Positions 1 through 6,080 of a stretch of DNA of 14,718 bases are shown piece after piece. Under the pieces are notes generated by a model, which saw only the letters and a list, made by a program, of their open reading frames with translations, did no database searches and was not told where the DNA came from. Every line of letters starts with the position of its first letter. The stretch's first letter is position 1. The stretch is taken from NCBI GenBank assembly GCA_030690755.1, contig JAUYGA010000170.1:1-14718 (forward strand), in the 5' to 3' direction. Origin of the DNA: Nanobdellota archaeon. Its GTDB lineage: Archaea; Nanobdellota; Nanobdellia; Woesearchaeales; JAUYGA01. The position numbers and the translations under genes are program-made.

Positions 1-386
1 CCGAAAAGCTCCACGTCAAACTGAAAGAATTCTCTGAGCCTGCCTTTTTGAGGTCTTTCATATCTCCAGACATTAATTATGCAGAACCATTTTACCGGTT
101 TTGGTAATTCTTTTTGCTTTTCAATGAACATCCTTGCATAGCCTGCTGTTGGTTCAAATCTAAGGCCTAGATCTTCTTCTCCTTTCTTTTCAAAAACAAA
201 AATCTGTTTTCTTATTTCATCTCCGGATTTTGAGGTTAATAGGTCCATTGATTCTATGACTGGCGGTTCTGCTTCTTTGAAATTGTAGTGGACAGCAGTC
301 TCCCTGAGCTTGTCAAACACAAAATTGCGCAGCGCCATCTCTTCAGGGAAAAAATCCGTTGTTCCTTTGACTTTTTGAAAGACCAT
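1..386 (-). CDS. hisS: Histidyl-tRNA synthetase, N-terminal part (runs off the window)
   Basis: Charges tRNA-His with histidine in the cytoplasm. About 128 N-terminal codons are present; the C-terminus lies beyond base 1. Translation opens with the HisRS signature MVFQKVKGTTDFFPEEM, then KSGDEIRKQIFVFEKKG, an LRFEPT stretch where class II HisRS usually has LRPE-T, and motif 2 as WRYERPQKGRLREFFQFD. The start at 386 is preceded by GAGGAG (396-401) at a 9-base gap. The gene is 81 bp downstream of the purO-like gene and may have its own promoter, with TATA-like stretches at 408-419 and 453-464 (minus strand). Because hisG lies in the same cluster I considered the HisRS paralogue HisZ. HisG here is the long form, which does not need HisZ, and the motifs are those of a true synthetase. 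Confidence 0.9.
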   Translation of the reverse strand, partial: MVFQKVKGTTDFFPEEMALRNFVFDKLRETAVHYNFKEAEPPVIESMDLLTSKSGDEIRKQIFVFEKKGEEDLGLRFEPTAGYARMFIEKQKELPKPVKWFCIINVWRYERPQKGRLREFFQFDVELF

Positions 387-467
387 GATGCTATTCTCCT
401 CATCCAAGTTTAAATATTTTGTTGTTTTGCTATTCTAAGCGGCTATGTTGTCATTTATATTTTATCT

Positions 468-1148
468 TTAGATTTGTTGGTTATGTTGATTATAAGCTCC
501 GAATCTGAATTCATTTCCATCAATCATGCAGACTGCTGCCCCGCAACCAGATTCAGCAGGAATGCCTAGTATTTCATCAAACAATTGTTTTGACAGTTCA
601 TCGAGGGTGTCTGCTTTTTTCAATGCCAATGTCTTTATTTTTTTGCATTCTGTTAGTGTTCTATATGCTGCTTGATTTTGGTTTACATCAACTTGTTGGA
701 CTTCTAAATAAGGTCTTTCAGTTCTGTCATAGACGCCAAAATTAAAAACTTTTTCTGCGCCATTAAAACTGGCAATTGCTCCAATTCTTGGGTCTCTTGG
801 GTCTGGAACAAAGACTGATAAGATTTGCCGGAGTGAAGACTCAATTGATTCACCGGCATTGACCATTCCTTTGACTCGTTTGCTCATTCTGCCATTAAAT
901 GAAACTGCAACAGGATTGTCGTTTTTGTCATGAAATCCGACCAGACAAGCATAAAGATTGTCAACAGCCTCATAAGGTCTTTCATTTATTTCTTGCTTAA
1001 GCTTTTTTCCAGGTGCAGTCCACACAGTATTTTTTTCTTCATCAACTAAAAGATACCTGTCTGCATCGCTTTTGCTCGCTAAAATAAATCCTACAAATGG
1101 ATTTCCTTCATAGTTTCCAAGTATTCCAACTCTTCCTTTGTATGCCAT
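468..1148 (-). CDS. purO: IMP cyclohydrolase-like protein (archaeal PurO family)
   Basis: Likely closes the purine ring (FAICAR to IMP), the last step of archaeal purine synthesis. The fold-typical opening GRVGILGNYEGNPF, the SKSDADR stretch, the VSFNGR segment and the DPRDPRIGAIASF block match the family pattern GRF-VVG...GKPF, SSRSFPNR, VSNGS and YNTPRIAAV in order. About 226 aa is close to the usual 200-220. Divergence is high, so the assignment is to the family, and activity is inferred. Two start codons exist. The one at 1154 overlaps the hisI stop (ATGA) but has GGAG only 2 bases away. The one at 1148 has GGAG (1157-1160) at an 8-base gap and gives MAYKGR, like the family's MY-GR start, so 1148 is preferred. 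It is translationally coupled to hisI. Confidence 0.6.
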   Translation of the reverse strand: MAYKGRVGILGNYEGNPFVGFILASKSDADRYLLVDEEKNTVWTAPGKKLKQEINERPYEAVDNLYACLVGFHDKNDNPVAVSFNGRMSKRVKGMVNAGESIESSLRQILSVFVPDPRDPRIGAIASFNGAEKVFNFGVYDRTERPYLEVQQVDVNQNQAAYRTLTECKKIKTLALKKADTLDELSKQLFDEILGIPAESGCGAAVCMIDGNEFRFGAYNQHNQQI

Positions 1149-1150
1149 TT

Positions 1151-1543
1151 TCATTTCTCCAAAAATTCCAAACTAAAGTCTGAATTCACGCATCTATAAA
1201 AACAGGAATTCCTTGCATCTCCATTTTCCTTTAAGGTGTGGCATGCTCCTCCCTTTGTTTTCTCAACCAGATAGATCAAAGCATCTTGGTCGCAGTCAAC
1301 TCTGACGTCTTTAATCGCAAGAGTGTTTCCTGATGTCAGGCCTTTTGTCCAGATTTCATCTCTGCTTCTGCTGTAAAATGTTGCATAGCCTGTTTCAAAT
1401 GTCGTTCTTAATGCCTGTTCGTTTGCATAACCAAGCATCAGAACATCACGTGTATTGCAGTCTTGTACAACCACTGGCAAAAGCCCTTGCCCGTCCAGTT
1501 TCAGCATTAGTTCAAGTCCTTCTTCTTGTTCTTTGTTTTCCAT
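1151..1543 (-). CDS. hisI: Phosphoribosyl-AMP cyclohydrolase
   Basis: Opens the adenine ring of phosphoribosyl-AMP to give ProFAR, the third step of histidine synthesis. All hallmarks are visible: LPVVVQD (22-28), YSRSRDEIWTKG (57-68), TSGN (70-73), the metal-binding DCDQD (83-87), the CHT motif (101-103) and SCFYR (113-117), giving the expected cysteines C84, C101 and C114. The protein is 130 aa with no HisE pyrophosphohydrolase domain fused, so the preceding step must be done by a separate gene outside the window. An upstream in-frame TTG at 1552 would add three residues. The ATG at 1543 has AGGG (1553-1556) at a suitable distance and is preferred. Stop and the next gene's first ATG overlap as ATGA. 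Confidence 0.92.
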   Translation of the reverse strand: MENKEQEEGLELMLKLDGQGLLPVVVQDCNTRDVLMLGYANEQALRTTFETGYATFYSRSRDEIWTKGLTSGNTLAIKDVRVDCDQDALIYLVEKTKGGACHTLKENGDARNSCFYRCVNSDFSLEFLEK

Positions 1544-1555
1544 TTTTACCAACCC

Positions 1556-2506
1556 TTATTTTCCGTTTTCATTGATTGAATACTTTATAGGCAGACCGTC
1601 TATTGCGTTTGCTCCTCTTTGCCTTAAATCACCTATGACATCTATCAACGGCATTTTCGGGTCATTCGTTTTTAGTTCTAATGTTATCTGCGCTGTTGTT
1701 TTTCCGTATACAACGGTCTCTTCCTGCGCAAAGAGTCTGTTTTCTCTAATGTAGTTTAGAACTTCCTCTAGTTGGGTATTAACCACATTAAAAATCACCA
1801 AGTCTTTTCCTCTTGCATCTATAACTCCCTTAAGCATTGTTTTTATCCTGTCGATTTTTTCATATTTCCATTCCTCTTTGAGCGCTTGCGCTGAAGCAAA
1901 AAGTCCTGCTTCGGAGCTCAAAACCAGTTTTGCAGAATCAAGACAAAAGTTTCGAAGCGCGCTTCCTGATTGTGTTGCTTCTACAATCGCATCGCAAAGT
2001 CCATAATATTGTTTTGCTTCTGTTGTTCCGCAAGATTCAATCACAACAACGCCTTGTTCTAGACTAATTGGTTGGCCCATCCTGATTCGTTGTGTTTGTT
2101 TTCCTTGTTTCTTGAAATAGTCCTCTGTTATGAAAGGATATTCGGTGTAGACTTTTATCAAGTCAGGGTTGGTTTTAAAATTTTGTTTTGTAACAACCAA
2201 GTCAACTCTTCCTATGCCTAAGCCAAGGATTTTTTCATTCTCTTTTCCTTGGAGAGTCCATTCTTTGACCCAATCATCCCCACCAAAAAATACGTCCAGC
2301 TCGCCCTGCGCTGCCTGCGCGGGAAACTCCTGCGGCCTTCCAACCATTGCGTAAAGCCAGGGTATGTTTTCTATTTCAAGCGGTTTATTGTTGCCCAGGT
2401 TTTTCACATATATTCTTGCATCTTCGAGCAAGGTTGCAAGTCCGCCTCTTTCTGGATTGATAAGAGATCCGTTTGGTATTCCGATTCTTAGTTTTTGATT
2501 TTCCAT
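1556..2506 (-). CDS. hisG: ATP phosphoribosyltransferase, long form
   Basis: Condenses ATP with PRPP, the committed step of histidine synthesis. Seen in the 316-aa product: RPQEFPAQAAQGELDVFFGG (58-75 region, the usual R-QD-P-YV--G--D-GI-G), LGIGRVDLVV (96-105), and the PRPP loop CDAIVEATQSGSAL (171-184). Residues 225-316 resemble the ACT-like regulatory HisG_C domain, ending GANAIDGLPIKYSI. Length and this domain mark the long, HisZ-independent form, normally feedback-inhibited by histidine. One oddity is the N-terminal motif, usually PKGRL or PNKGAL, which reads PNGSL (11-15) and lacks the lysine. The ATG at 2506 follows GGAGG at about 6 bases. It is first in the cluster and ends 12 bases before the preferred hisI ATG. 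Confidence 0.88.
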   Translation of the reverse strand: MENQKLRIGIPNGSLINPERGGLATLLEDARIYVKNLGNNKPLEIENIPWLYAMVGRPQEFPAQAAQGELDVFFGGDDWVKEWTLQGKENEKILGLGIGRVDLVVTKQNFKTNPDLIKVYTEYPFITEDYFKKQGKQTQRIRMGQPISLEQGVVVIESCGTTEAKQYYGLCDAIVEATQSGSALRNFCLDSAKLVLSSEAGLFASAQALKEEWKYEKIDRIKTMLKGVIDARGKDLVIFNVVNTQLEEVLNYIRENRLFAQEETVVYGKTTAQITLELKTNDPKMPLIDVIGDLRQRGANAIDGLPIKYSINENGK

Positions 2507-2550
2507 TTTTTCCTCCGATTTTGAATTTTTTCCTGATTTTATTATTTTAA

Positions 2551-2559
2551 TTTTATAAA
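2551..2559 (-). promoter_or_regulatory. TATA box of the hisG operon
   Basis: TTTATAAAA read on the minus strand, about 50 bp upstream of the hisG ATG. Transcription would begin near 2530, leaving a short leader that contains the GGAGG ribosome-binding site. Confidence 0.55.
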
Positions 2560-2793
2560 GCGCGATAAAACAAAAAAATGTAGATTAAACAAAATTAACA
2601 ATGCAAGAATTCAACAATGATGATGAAATGAATTTGTTGTTTTACAGCATGGCTTTCGCAAGTTTTTGTTATCAGCAATATCAATTAAACTAAATAATTC
2701 ATAAATAAATCTAGTGACAGTGAATACAACCTGCGCGTGTTGCGCTTTTGTCCTCGCGTATGGTTTTCATAAATCTTGAAAAACAGCTCAAAG

Positions 2794-2801
2794 TATATAA
2801 A
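2794..2801 (+). promoter_or_regulatory. Consensus TATA box with no obvious immediate gene
   Basis: TATATAAA, the best TATA match in the spacer. A start about 25 bases on (near 2822-2825) would precede GGGTAGTGG. The next good ATG is at 2905, though an in-frame TTG at 2845 could serve it. Confidence 0.4.
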
Positions 2802-2873
2802 TTTTACTGAAAAAGTGTTATTGGGTAGTGGTTGTAATTAACTCTTGCCTTTTTATTTTTTAATTGGGAAACA

Positions 2874-2881
2874 TTTAAATT
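2874..2881 (+). promoter_or_regulatory. TATA box of the 302-aa gene
   Basis: TTTAAATT centred 28 bp before the ATG at 2905, the spacing of a leaderless archaeal mRNA. This supports 2905 as the start. Confidence 0.5.
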
Positions 2882-2901
2882 TCGAGCGATATTCCCTCGA
2901 A
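2881..2901. repeat. Inverted repeat TTCGAG-N9-CTCGAA before the 302-aa gene
   Basis: Perfect 6-bp arms (2881-2886 and 2896-2901) lie between the TATA box and the start codon, the position of an operator. If the upstream TATA is used, it becomes an RNA hairpin immediately before the ATG. Confidence 0.45.
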
Positions 2902-2904
2902 TTT

Positions 2905-3813
2905 ATGGGGAATGAAGAATATGTTTTGCACGGACTTGCTTATGGAAAATTGATGAATTCCAGACCTATTTGCAGAGGCAGAGAATCAGGAGTTCAGCTA
3001 GGCAATGAATTGTTGGTGAATGTTCTTGAAAGAAACGTGAGTGATTTGGTTTATGAAATAATGGATCCTGATGCAGTCATAGAGCAGTTAAAAAATGAAC
3101 AAAACAGGGCAAAAAAACTCATCTCGCCTTATCTGAGTTTTGGATTTATGACCTCTATGTTAAATCTTTCTTCAGGCAATAAAGCGATTATAGCGGTCAG
3201 CGCAGGCTATGAGGAGAAAGCAGACCAGGCAGACAAAAACAATTCATTGGATCCAACAACAGCAACTTCAATTTACGCAATAATCACCAAGAGCGCGCCT
3301 TGTCAGTTCGGCAAATCCAGGGAAATTCATGAAGAATTGGCAGATGAAGCAATGAGAATAATAAATCTCTTTGATTTGTCAATATTCGAGCACGATAAGC
3401 ATCTTGAATTTGATTACAGGATTTCAGGCGCGCTGATGAGAGAAAACCATCCGTTGTCAAACTATTTTCTCAATTCTTGGCCTGATGCGAACAGAAGGGA
3501 CGGCGTAAAATTTCCAGACAATGGATGTCAGGATGAAACAATTGATAATGTCACAGAGGACATTTTAAAAAATACAGGTTTTAAGAAGATTGATGCAACC
3601 TGCTTGAGGGCTTCTCCTCAGGATGCTTGCAGCGCAAGATTTTTTCAAGTCGCAGGTCAACCATTAAGGACATTTGGTTTTTCTGACATAATTGATGAAA
3701 AGGTTTTGGCAGATGAGCTAAGAAGCACAGTTGAAAACTTATTGGTTTTTGGAAATTTTGAAATATTCTCAGAAAGAGAAACAGTGCTTGATTCGCTCTG
3801 GAAAAACTCTTAA
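2905..3813 (+). CDS. Unassigned 302-aa protein
   Basis: I do not recognise the family. It is a soluble-looking mixed alpha/beta protein with no signal peptide or membrane helix. Visible points are an acidic helical segment with Lys/Glu/Asp around residues 50-75, a hydrophobic stretch KAIIAVSAGYEEKA (93-106), conserved-looking aromatic/acidic stretches in the middle, and several cysteines (one in PICRGRESG near 23; two close together in ATCLRASPQDAC near the C-terminus) that do not form a clear zinc motif. The reading frame could extend 20 codons upstream to a TTG at 2845. The TATA box 28 bp before the ATG at 2905 favours the shorter form. It is transcribed away from hisG. Confidence 0.7.
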   Translation: MGNEEYVLHGLAYGKLMNSRPICRGRESGVQLGNELLVNVLERNVSDLVYEIMDPDAVIEQLKNEQNRAKKLISPYLSFGFMTSMLNLSSGNKAIIAVSAGYEEKADQADKNNSLDPTTATSIYAIITKSAPCQFGKSREIHEELADEAMRIINLFDLSIFEHDKHLEFDYRISGALMRENHPLSNYFLNSWPDANRRDGVKFPDNGCQDETIDNVTEDILKNTGFKKIDATCLRASPQDACSARFFQVAGQPLRTFGFSDIIDEKVLADELRSTVENLLVFGNFEIFSERETVLDSLWKNS

Positions 3814-3870
3814 AAATGTTTCTGGTGTATCTTAATTAGCTTTGTGTGTGATGAAGATCAGTTGTTCTGA

Positions 3871-3905
3871 GTATAAAAAATTAAAGAACAAAAGAATTAA
3901 ATAAT
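3871..3905 (+). promoter_or_regulatory. Promoter region of the 76-aa gene (two TATA candidates)
   Basis: GTATAAAAAA at 3871-3880 and AATTAAATAAT at 3895-3905. The second is centred about 26 bp before the ATG at 3926 and would give a leaderless mRNA. The first would give a leader of about 24 bases. Confidence 0.4.
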
Positions 3906-3925
3906 CCTGAAAAACATCTGAGCTC

Positions 3926-4156
3926 ATGTCAGGTCCAGGAGAAGGGAAGAAATTCCTAGGAAATGCGAAAGTCTATGTTCATGAGAAGGGCAAATCAGGC
4001 GCGAGCGTCACTCATGTTGATATAGAGCTGGATGAACTCAACGATATAATGAAGCCTGGCGAGAATTCTTTTGTCGGCGCTAAACCTGGCGGAGTGTTTA
4101 TCGGCCTGAAAAAAGAGATGATTAAACGGGCAGAAAAAGTCTTGAAAAAGCATTAA
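3926..4156 (+). CDS. Small unassigned 76-aa protein, intact copy
   Basis: Family not recognised. It has a glycine-rich start (MSGPGEGKKFL), then a predicted beta-rich core (NAKVYVHEK, ASVTHVDIELDEL), a glycine-rich turn (FVGAKPGGVFIGL) and a basic C-terminal helix (KKEMIKRAEKVLKKH). It has no membrane helix or cysteine. A second, 5'-truncated copy lies 533 bp downstream, in the same orientation, with a nearly identical protein sequence. Differences between the copies are mostly third-base changes, evidence that the protein product is real and selected. A nucleic-acid or partner-binding role is possible from size and charge but is not shown. Confidence 0.8.
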   Translation: MSGPGEGKKFLGNAKVYVHEKGKSGASVTHVDIELDELNDIMKPGENSFVGAKPGGVFIGLKKEMIKRAEKVLKKH

Positions 4157-4177
4157 ATTTCTTATTTCAAGCGAAAA

Positions 4178-4187
4178 GTTTAAAATA
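4178..4187 (+). promoter_or_regulatory. TATA box of the winged-helix-like gene
   Basis: GTTTAAAATA, centred about 42 bp before the ATG at 4225. A start near 4208 leaves a short leader that includes AGGGGG (4211-4216). Confidence 0.45.
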
Positions 4188-4224
4188 GGTGCTTGATTTC
4201 TTGGTCATTCAGGGGGCATATAAA

Positions 4225-4629
4225 ATGAAAACCGGTTATAACTTGAAAATAGATTATAGACGTTTTATTCCTGCTTTTCTTAGGGGTGCTAAAAAAAGCG
4301 AGGGTACTGTTGAGGATCGTCTAGAACAAGGAGATGTTAAACTGGATTACAAACCAGAGCATTTGGTGCCTCTTCAGACTATACTTGATTTATACAGAAG
4401 CATACCAGAAGTTCCTCTTCTCGGCTGCCAAATGAAAGCAAATGGTAAAGATTATAATGCACTGAAACAGTTGGAAGAAAACGGCGATGTTATTTTGTCT
4501 GACAACAATGACTGTATTATAAGTAGAGGCGTAATTAGAAAGGGTTATTGCTATCAGCTGACAGAAAAAGGCGTCAACACAATAGTTGATTTATTTAAAG
4601 AAGGAAAGCTGGTAAAGAATGGTTATTAG
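4225..4629 (+). CDS. Winged-helix-like small protein, putative regulator
   Basis: 134 aa. The C-terminal half has the texture of a winged-helix DNA-binding domain: a helix YNALKQLEENGDVI (77-90), a hairpin-like stretch with DNNDC and YCYQ, then LTEKGVNTIVDLF (112-124). The L-x-LE-x-G ... Y-LTEKG pattern is common in archaeal winged-helix regulators. The N-terminal 45 residues are basic (YRRFIPAFLRGAKK) and unassigned. I chose ATG 4225 over the upstream frame opening at 4189 because AGGGGG lies 8 bases before it and the TATA box places the transcript start near 4208, inside the longer frame. The DNA-binding role is inferred from pattern only, and the target is unknown. Confidence 0.65.
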   Translation: MKTGYNLKIDYRRFIPAFLRGAKKSEGTVEDRLEQGDVKLDYKPEHLVPLQTILDLYRSIPEVPLLGCQMKANGKDYNALKQLEENGDVILSDNNDCIISRGVIRKGYCYQLTEKGVNTIVDLFKEGKLVKNGY

Positions 4630-4675
4630 AGTTTATTTTTAAGCGCATTCTGAAAGATGAAAGAGTGCATAATAA

Positions 4676-4885
4676 AATTACATAGGGGTAGGAAATGCGA
4701 AAGTCTATCTGCATGAGAAAGGCAAATCAGGCGCTAGTGTAACGCATATTGACATTGAGCTTGATGAATTGAATGACATCATCAAGCCTGGCGAGAATTC
4801 TTTTGTTGGCGCTAAACATGGCGGGGTCTTTATAGGCCTTAAAAAAGAGATGATTAAGCGGGCTGAGAAAGTTCTTAAGAGATGA
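4676..4885 (+). pseudogene. 5'-truncated second copy of the 76-aa gene
   Basis: From TAGGAAATGCG (4689) to the TGA at 4883-4885 this matches bases 3957-4156. The encoded 64 residues differ from the intact copy at only about five positions (V to L, V to I, M to I, P to H, and the last residues), while roughly 25 codons differ synonymously. The frame opens after a TAA at 4673-4675 and contains no ATG, GTG or TTG before the conserved region. The first ~11 codons (MSGPGEGKKFL) are missing. The ATG at 4694 is out of frame and yields a 15-residue peptide. The gene was apparently maintained as a protein and then lost its 5' end, or it starts at a non-standard codon (ATA 4682). Confidence 0.7.
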
Positions 4886-4915
4886 TCCTCATATGTTCTT
4901 CAGTCGATGTGTGGG

Positions 4916-4936
4916 CTGTTTTTCTGTTAAAAACAG
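4916..4936. repeat. Perfect 8-bp hairpin between the truncated copy and the 307-aa gene
   Basis: CTGTTTTT-CTGTT-AAAAACAG. It is placed after the truncated gene and before the next TATA box. It might end transcription, but no T-run follows the 3' arm, so the role is uncertain. Confidence 0.35.
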
Positions 4937-4943
4937 ATACGTT

Positions 4944-4973
4944 TTTAAATAGATTGTGACTACTTTGCAGTAG
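4944..4973 (+). promoter_or_regulatory. Promoter of the 307-aa gene with palindrome CTACT-TTGC-AGTAG
   Basis: TATA box TTTAAATA at 4944-4951, followed by a 14-bp palindrome at 4960-4973 that spans the region up to the predicted transcript start (near 4973). The same palindrome, with the shared flank TGA, occurs at the promoter of the gene at 14097. Its position would let a bound repressor block the polymerase. Confidence 0.55.
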
Positions 4974-5026
4974 ACTTAATTATTAGAATTATTTGATTGT
5001 TCAATTATTGATGAGGAATGGAAAAA

Positions 5027-5950
5027 ATGGATTATAAAATTTCAAAACAAGGAGAATCGACATTAATCGTTTTTAATGATTCGGTTTTAATTGATTTTCC
5101 TGGAAAATTAAATGAACAGAAATATTGTTCTTTTGTGATGGAACAACTTAGGGAGATTCTTCCAGAGCATTCATTTAATTTTGACGCTTTTAAGGAGAAT
5201 GTCTTTTCTAACGTTAATAAAAAACAAAGGATCACTGTTGCGAGGGAATTGTTTTTTGTTTATGGCAATGGGCTCCAGAGGGGAATTTCTAAGTCGTTTG
5301 AAGATTATGGGGAAAAAAACAAACCTATGCTCATTAATGGTCTTGCAATTAAAACAATGCTTGTTCCAACAAACTCAAAAAAAAGTCTTGAAAACATACT
5401 CACTCCCTTATCAAATGAGAGGGCTGGCTCAGATCTGATGGTTGTCGGCGAGAATCCTACTTATCATAGCAAAGAGTTGGAGGCAACAGCATACAAGATT
5501 GTGGCAGAAATGCTATTCAAGAACATTGATTTTTATGATAAAAAAACAAATCCTTTTCAGTTGATAAAAAAACTGGGAGAAAACAACACATTCCAATATG
5601 AAGACGGAACAATTGCCATGTTTATTCATAATCCTACAAAAAACAGGCTTTTGGAAGCTGCGAGCGAATTCAGAAAAGAGATTGATTTTATGAGGAAGAA
5701 TAAGAAAGGCCTAAATTATGCTGCTTCACTGATTTACGGAGCTCTTTCCTTGGAATTGCCTTCTTTTGAAAACAAAGGAGCAAATGCAAAATCTGTTAAG
5801 GCAATATCAACTCCTGAAATAGAGCAGTTGAAAATCCATTCAGAGCATATTGATGGCATAATCAACAAGATGATAACCGAGGCCTATAATACAATCACAA
5901 ATATTTCTGTGGAAGGCCCGAAAACAAGAATCGGCTATTATCATGTTTAA
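5027..5950 (+). CDS. Unassigned 307-aa protein
   Basis: Family not recognised. It looks soluble: an N-terminal beta-rich part (STLIVFNDSVLIDFPGK), a central region with a helical segment LEATAYKIVAEMLFKN, and a C-terminal helical part ending in an aromatic tail (GYYHV). There is no signal peptide, membrane helix or catalytic signature I can name. Two starts are possible, ATG 5018 and ATG 5027. GAGG at 5013-5016 is one base from the first and ten from the second, so 5027 (MDYKISKQGE) is preferred. The leader is about 50 bases. The gene shares a promoter palindrome with the membrane-anchored gene at 14097, suggesting a common regulator. Confidence 0.7.
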   Translation: MDYKISKQGESTLIVFNDSVLIDFPGKLNEQKYCSFVMEQLREILPEHSFNFDAFKENVFSNVNKKQRITVARELFFVYGNGLQRGISKSFEDYGEKNKPMLINGLAIKTMLVPTNSKKSLENILTPLSNERAGSDLMVVGENPTYHSKELEATAYKIVAEMLFKNIDFYDKKTNPFQLIKKLGENNTFQYEDGTIAMFIHNPTKNRLLEAASEFRKEIDFMRKNKKGLNYAASLIYGALSLELPSFENKGANAKSVKAISTPEIEQLKIHSEHIDGIINKMITEAYNTITNISVEGPKTRIGYYHV

Positions 5951-6006
5951 TTATTGGCTGATTAGTATTCTTCTAATAAAACTAAGTCTTTGAACTAACA
6001 GAAACA

Positions 6007-6014
6007 TTTAAATA
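6007..6014 (+). promoter_or_regulatory. TATA box of the mntA-hepT operon
   Basis: TTTAAATA immediately abutting the first of two palindromes. The predicted start near 6036-6038 falls inside the operator pair. Confidence 0.5.
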
Positions 6015-6054
6015 TAACCTTAATAATGGTTATAATAACCTAAATAAAGGTTAT
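6014..6054. promoter_or_regulatory. Twin 20-bp palindromic operators of the MNT-HEPN operon
   Basis: Two copies of ATAACC-N8-GGTTAT, at 6014-6033 and 6035-6054. Spacers are TTAATAAT and TAAATAAA, and the repeat period is 21 bp (two helical turns). They begin at the TATA box and cover the predicted transcript start, the usual place for toxin-antitoxin autoregulation. The binding protein is not known from sequence; the antitoxin with its N-terminal extension is the first candidate. Confidence 0.7.
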
Positions 6055-6080
6055 TTATTCAGTAAAATCTATAAAACAAC

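Larger units (their letters stand above)
2507..2904. other. Divergent intergenic spacer (398 bp)
   Basis: Very AT-rich, with no supported gene. It holds the hisG promoter (left), a GC-rich patch at 2730-2757 with a small hairpin GCGC-GTGTT-GCGC followed by TTTT, and a consensus TATATAAA at 2794-2801 whose predicted start is near 2822-2825. That start lies 80 bp before the next gene. The TATA box may give an alternative long-leader transcript of the 302-aa gene or an unannotated RNA. A second TATA and an inverted repeat abut the gene. I found no tRNA or rRNA here. Confidence 0.6.

Noticed and set aside
1..386. HisZ (regulatory HisRS paralogue) instead of HisRS
   Set aside because: HisG here is the long form with its own regulatory domain, and the HisRS motifs are well kept.
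1333..1754. Plus-strand open frames opposite hisI and hisG, and similar antisense frames elsewhere
   Set aside because: They mirror well-supported genes, have no promoter or ribosome-binding site and show low-complexity Ser/Phe/Leu translations.
2820..2850. tRNA-like D-arm text (TAGTGGTTGTAA) after the orphan TATA box
   Set aside because: No acceptor, anticodon or T-arm can be paired around it and no TTCGA-type T-loop lies at the right distance.
2845..2904. 20-codon N-terminal extension of the 302-aa gene from a TTG
   Set aside because: No ribosome-binding site precedes the TTG, and a TATA box within the extension is spaced for leaderless initiation at ATG 2905.
4916..4936. Factor-independent terminator
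   Set aside because: The hairpin is A/T-rich and its 3' arm is not followed by a T-run, so it is listed only as an inverted repeat.
5027..5950. Possible distant homology between the 307-aa and 302-aa unknown proteins
   Set aside because: Only a loose pattern of helical A--I--LF followed by FD/EHDK stretches is shared; too weak to support without a profile comparison.
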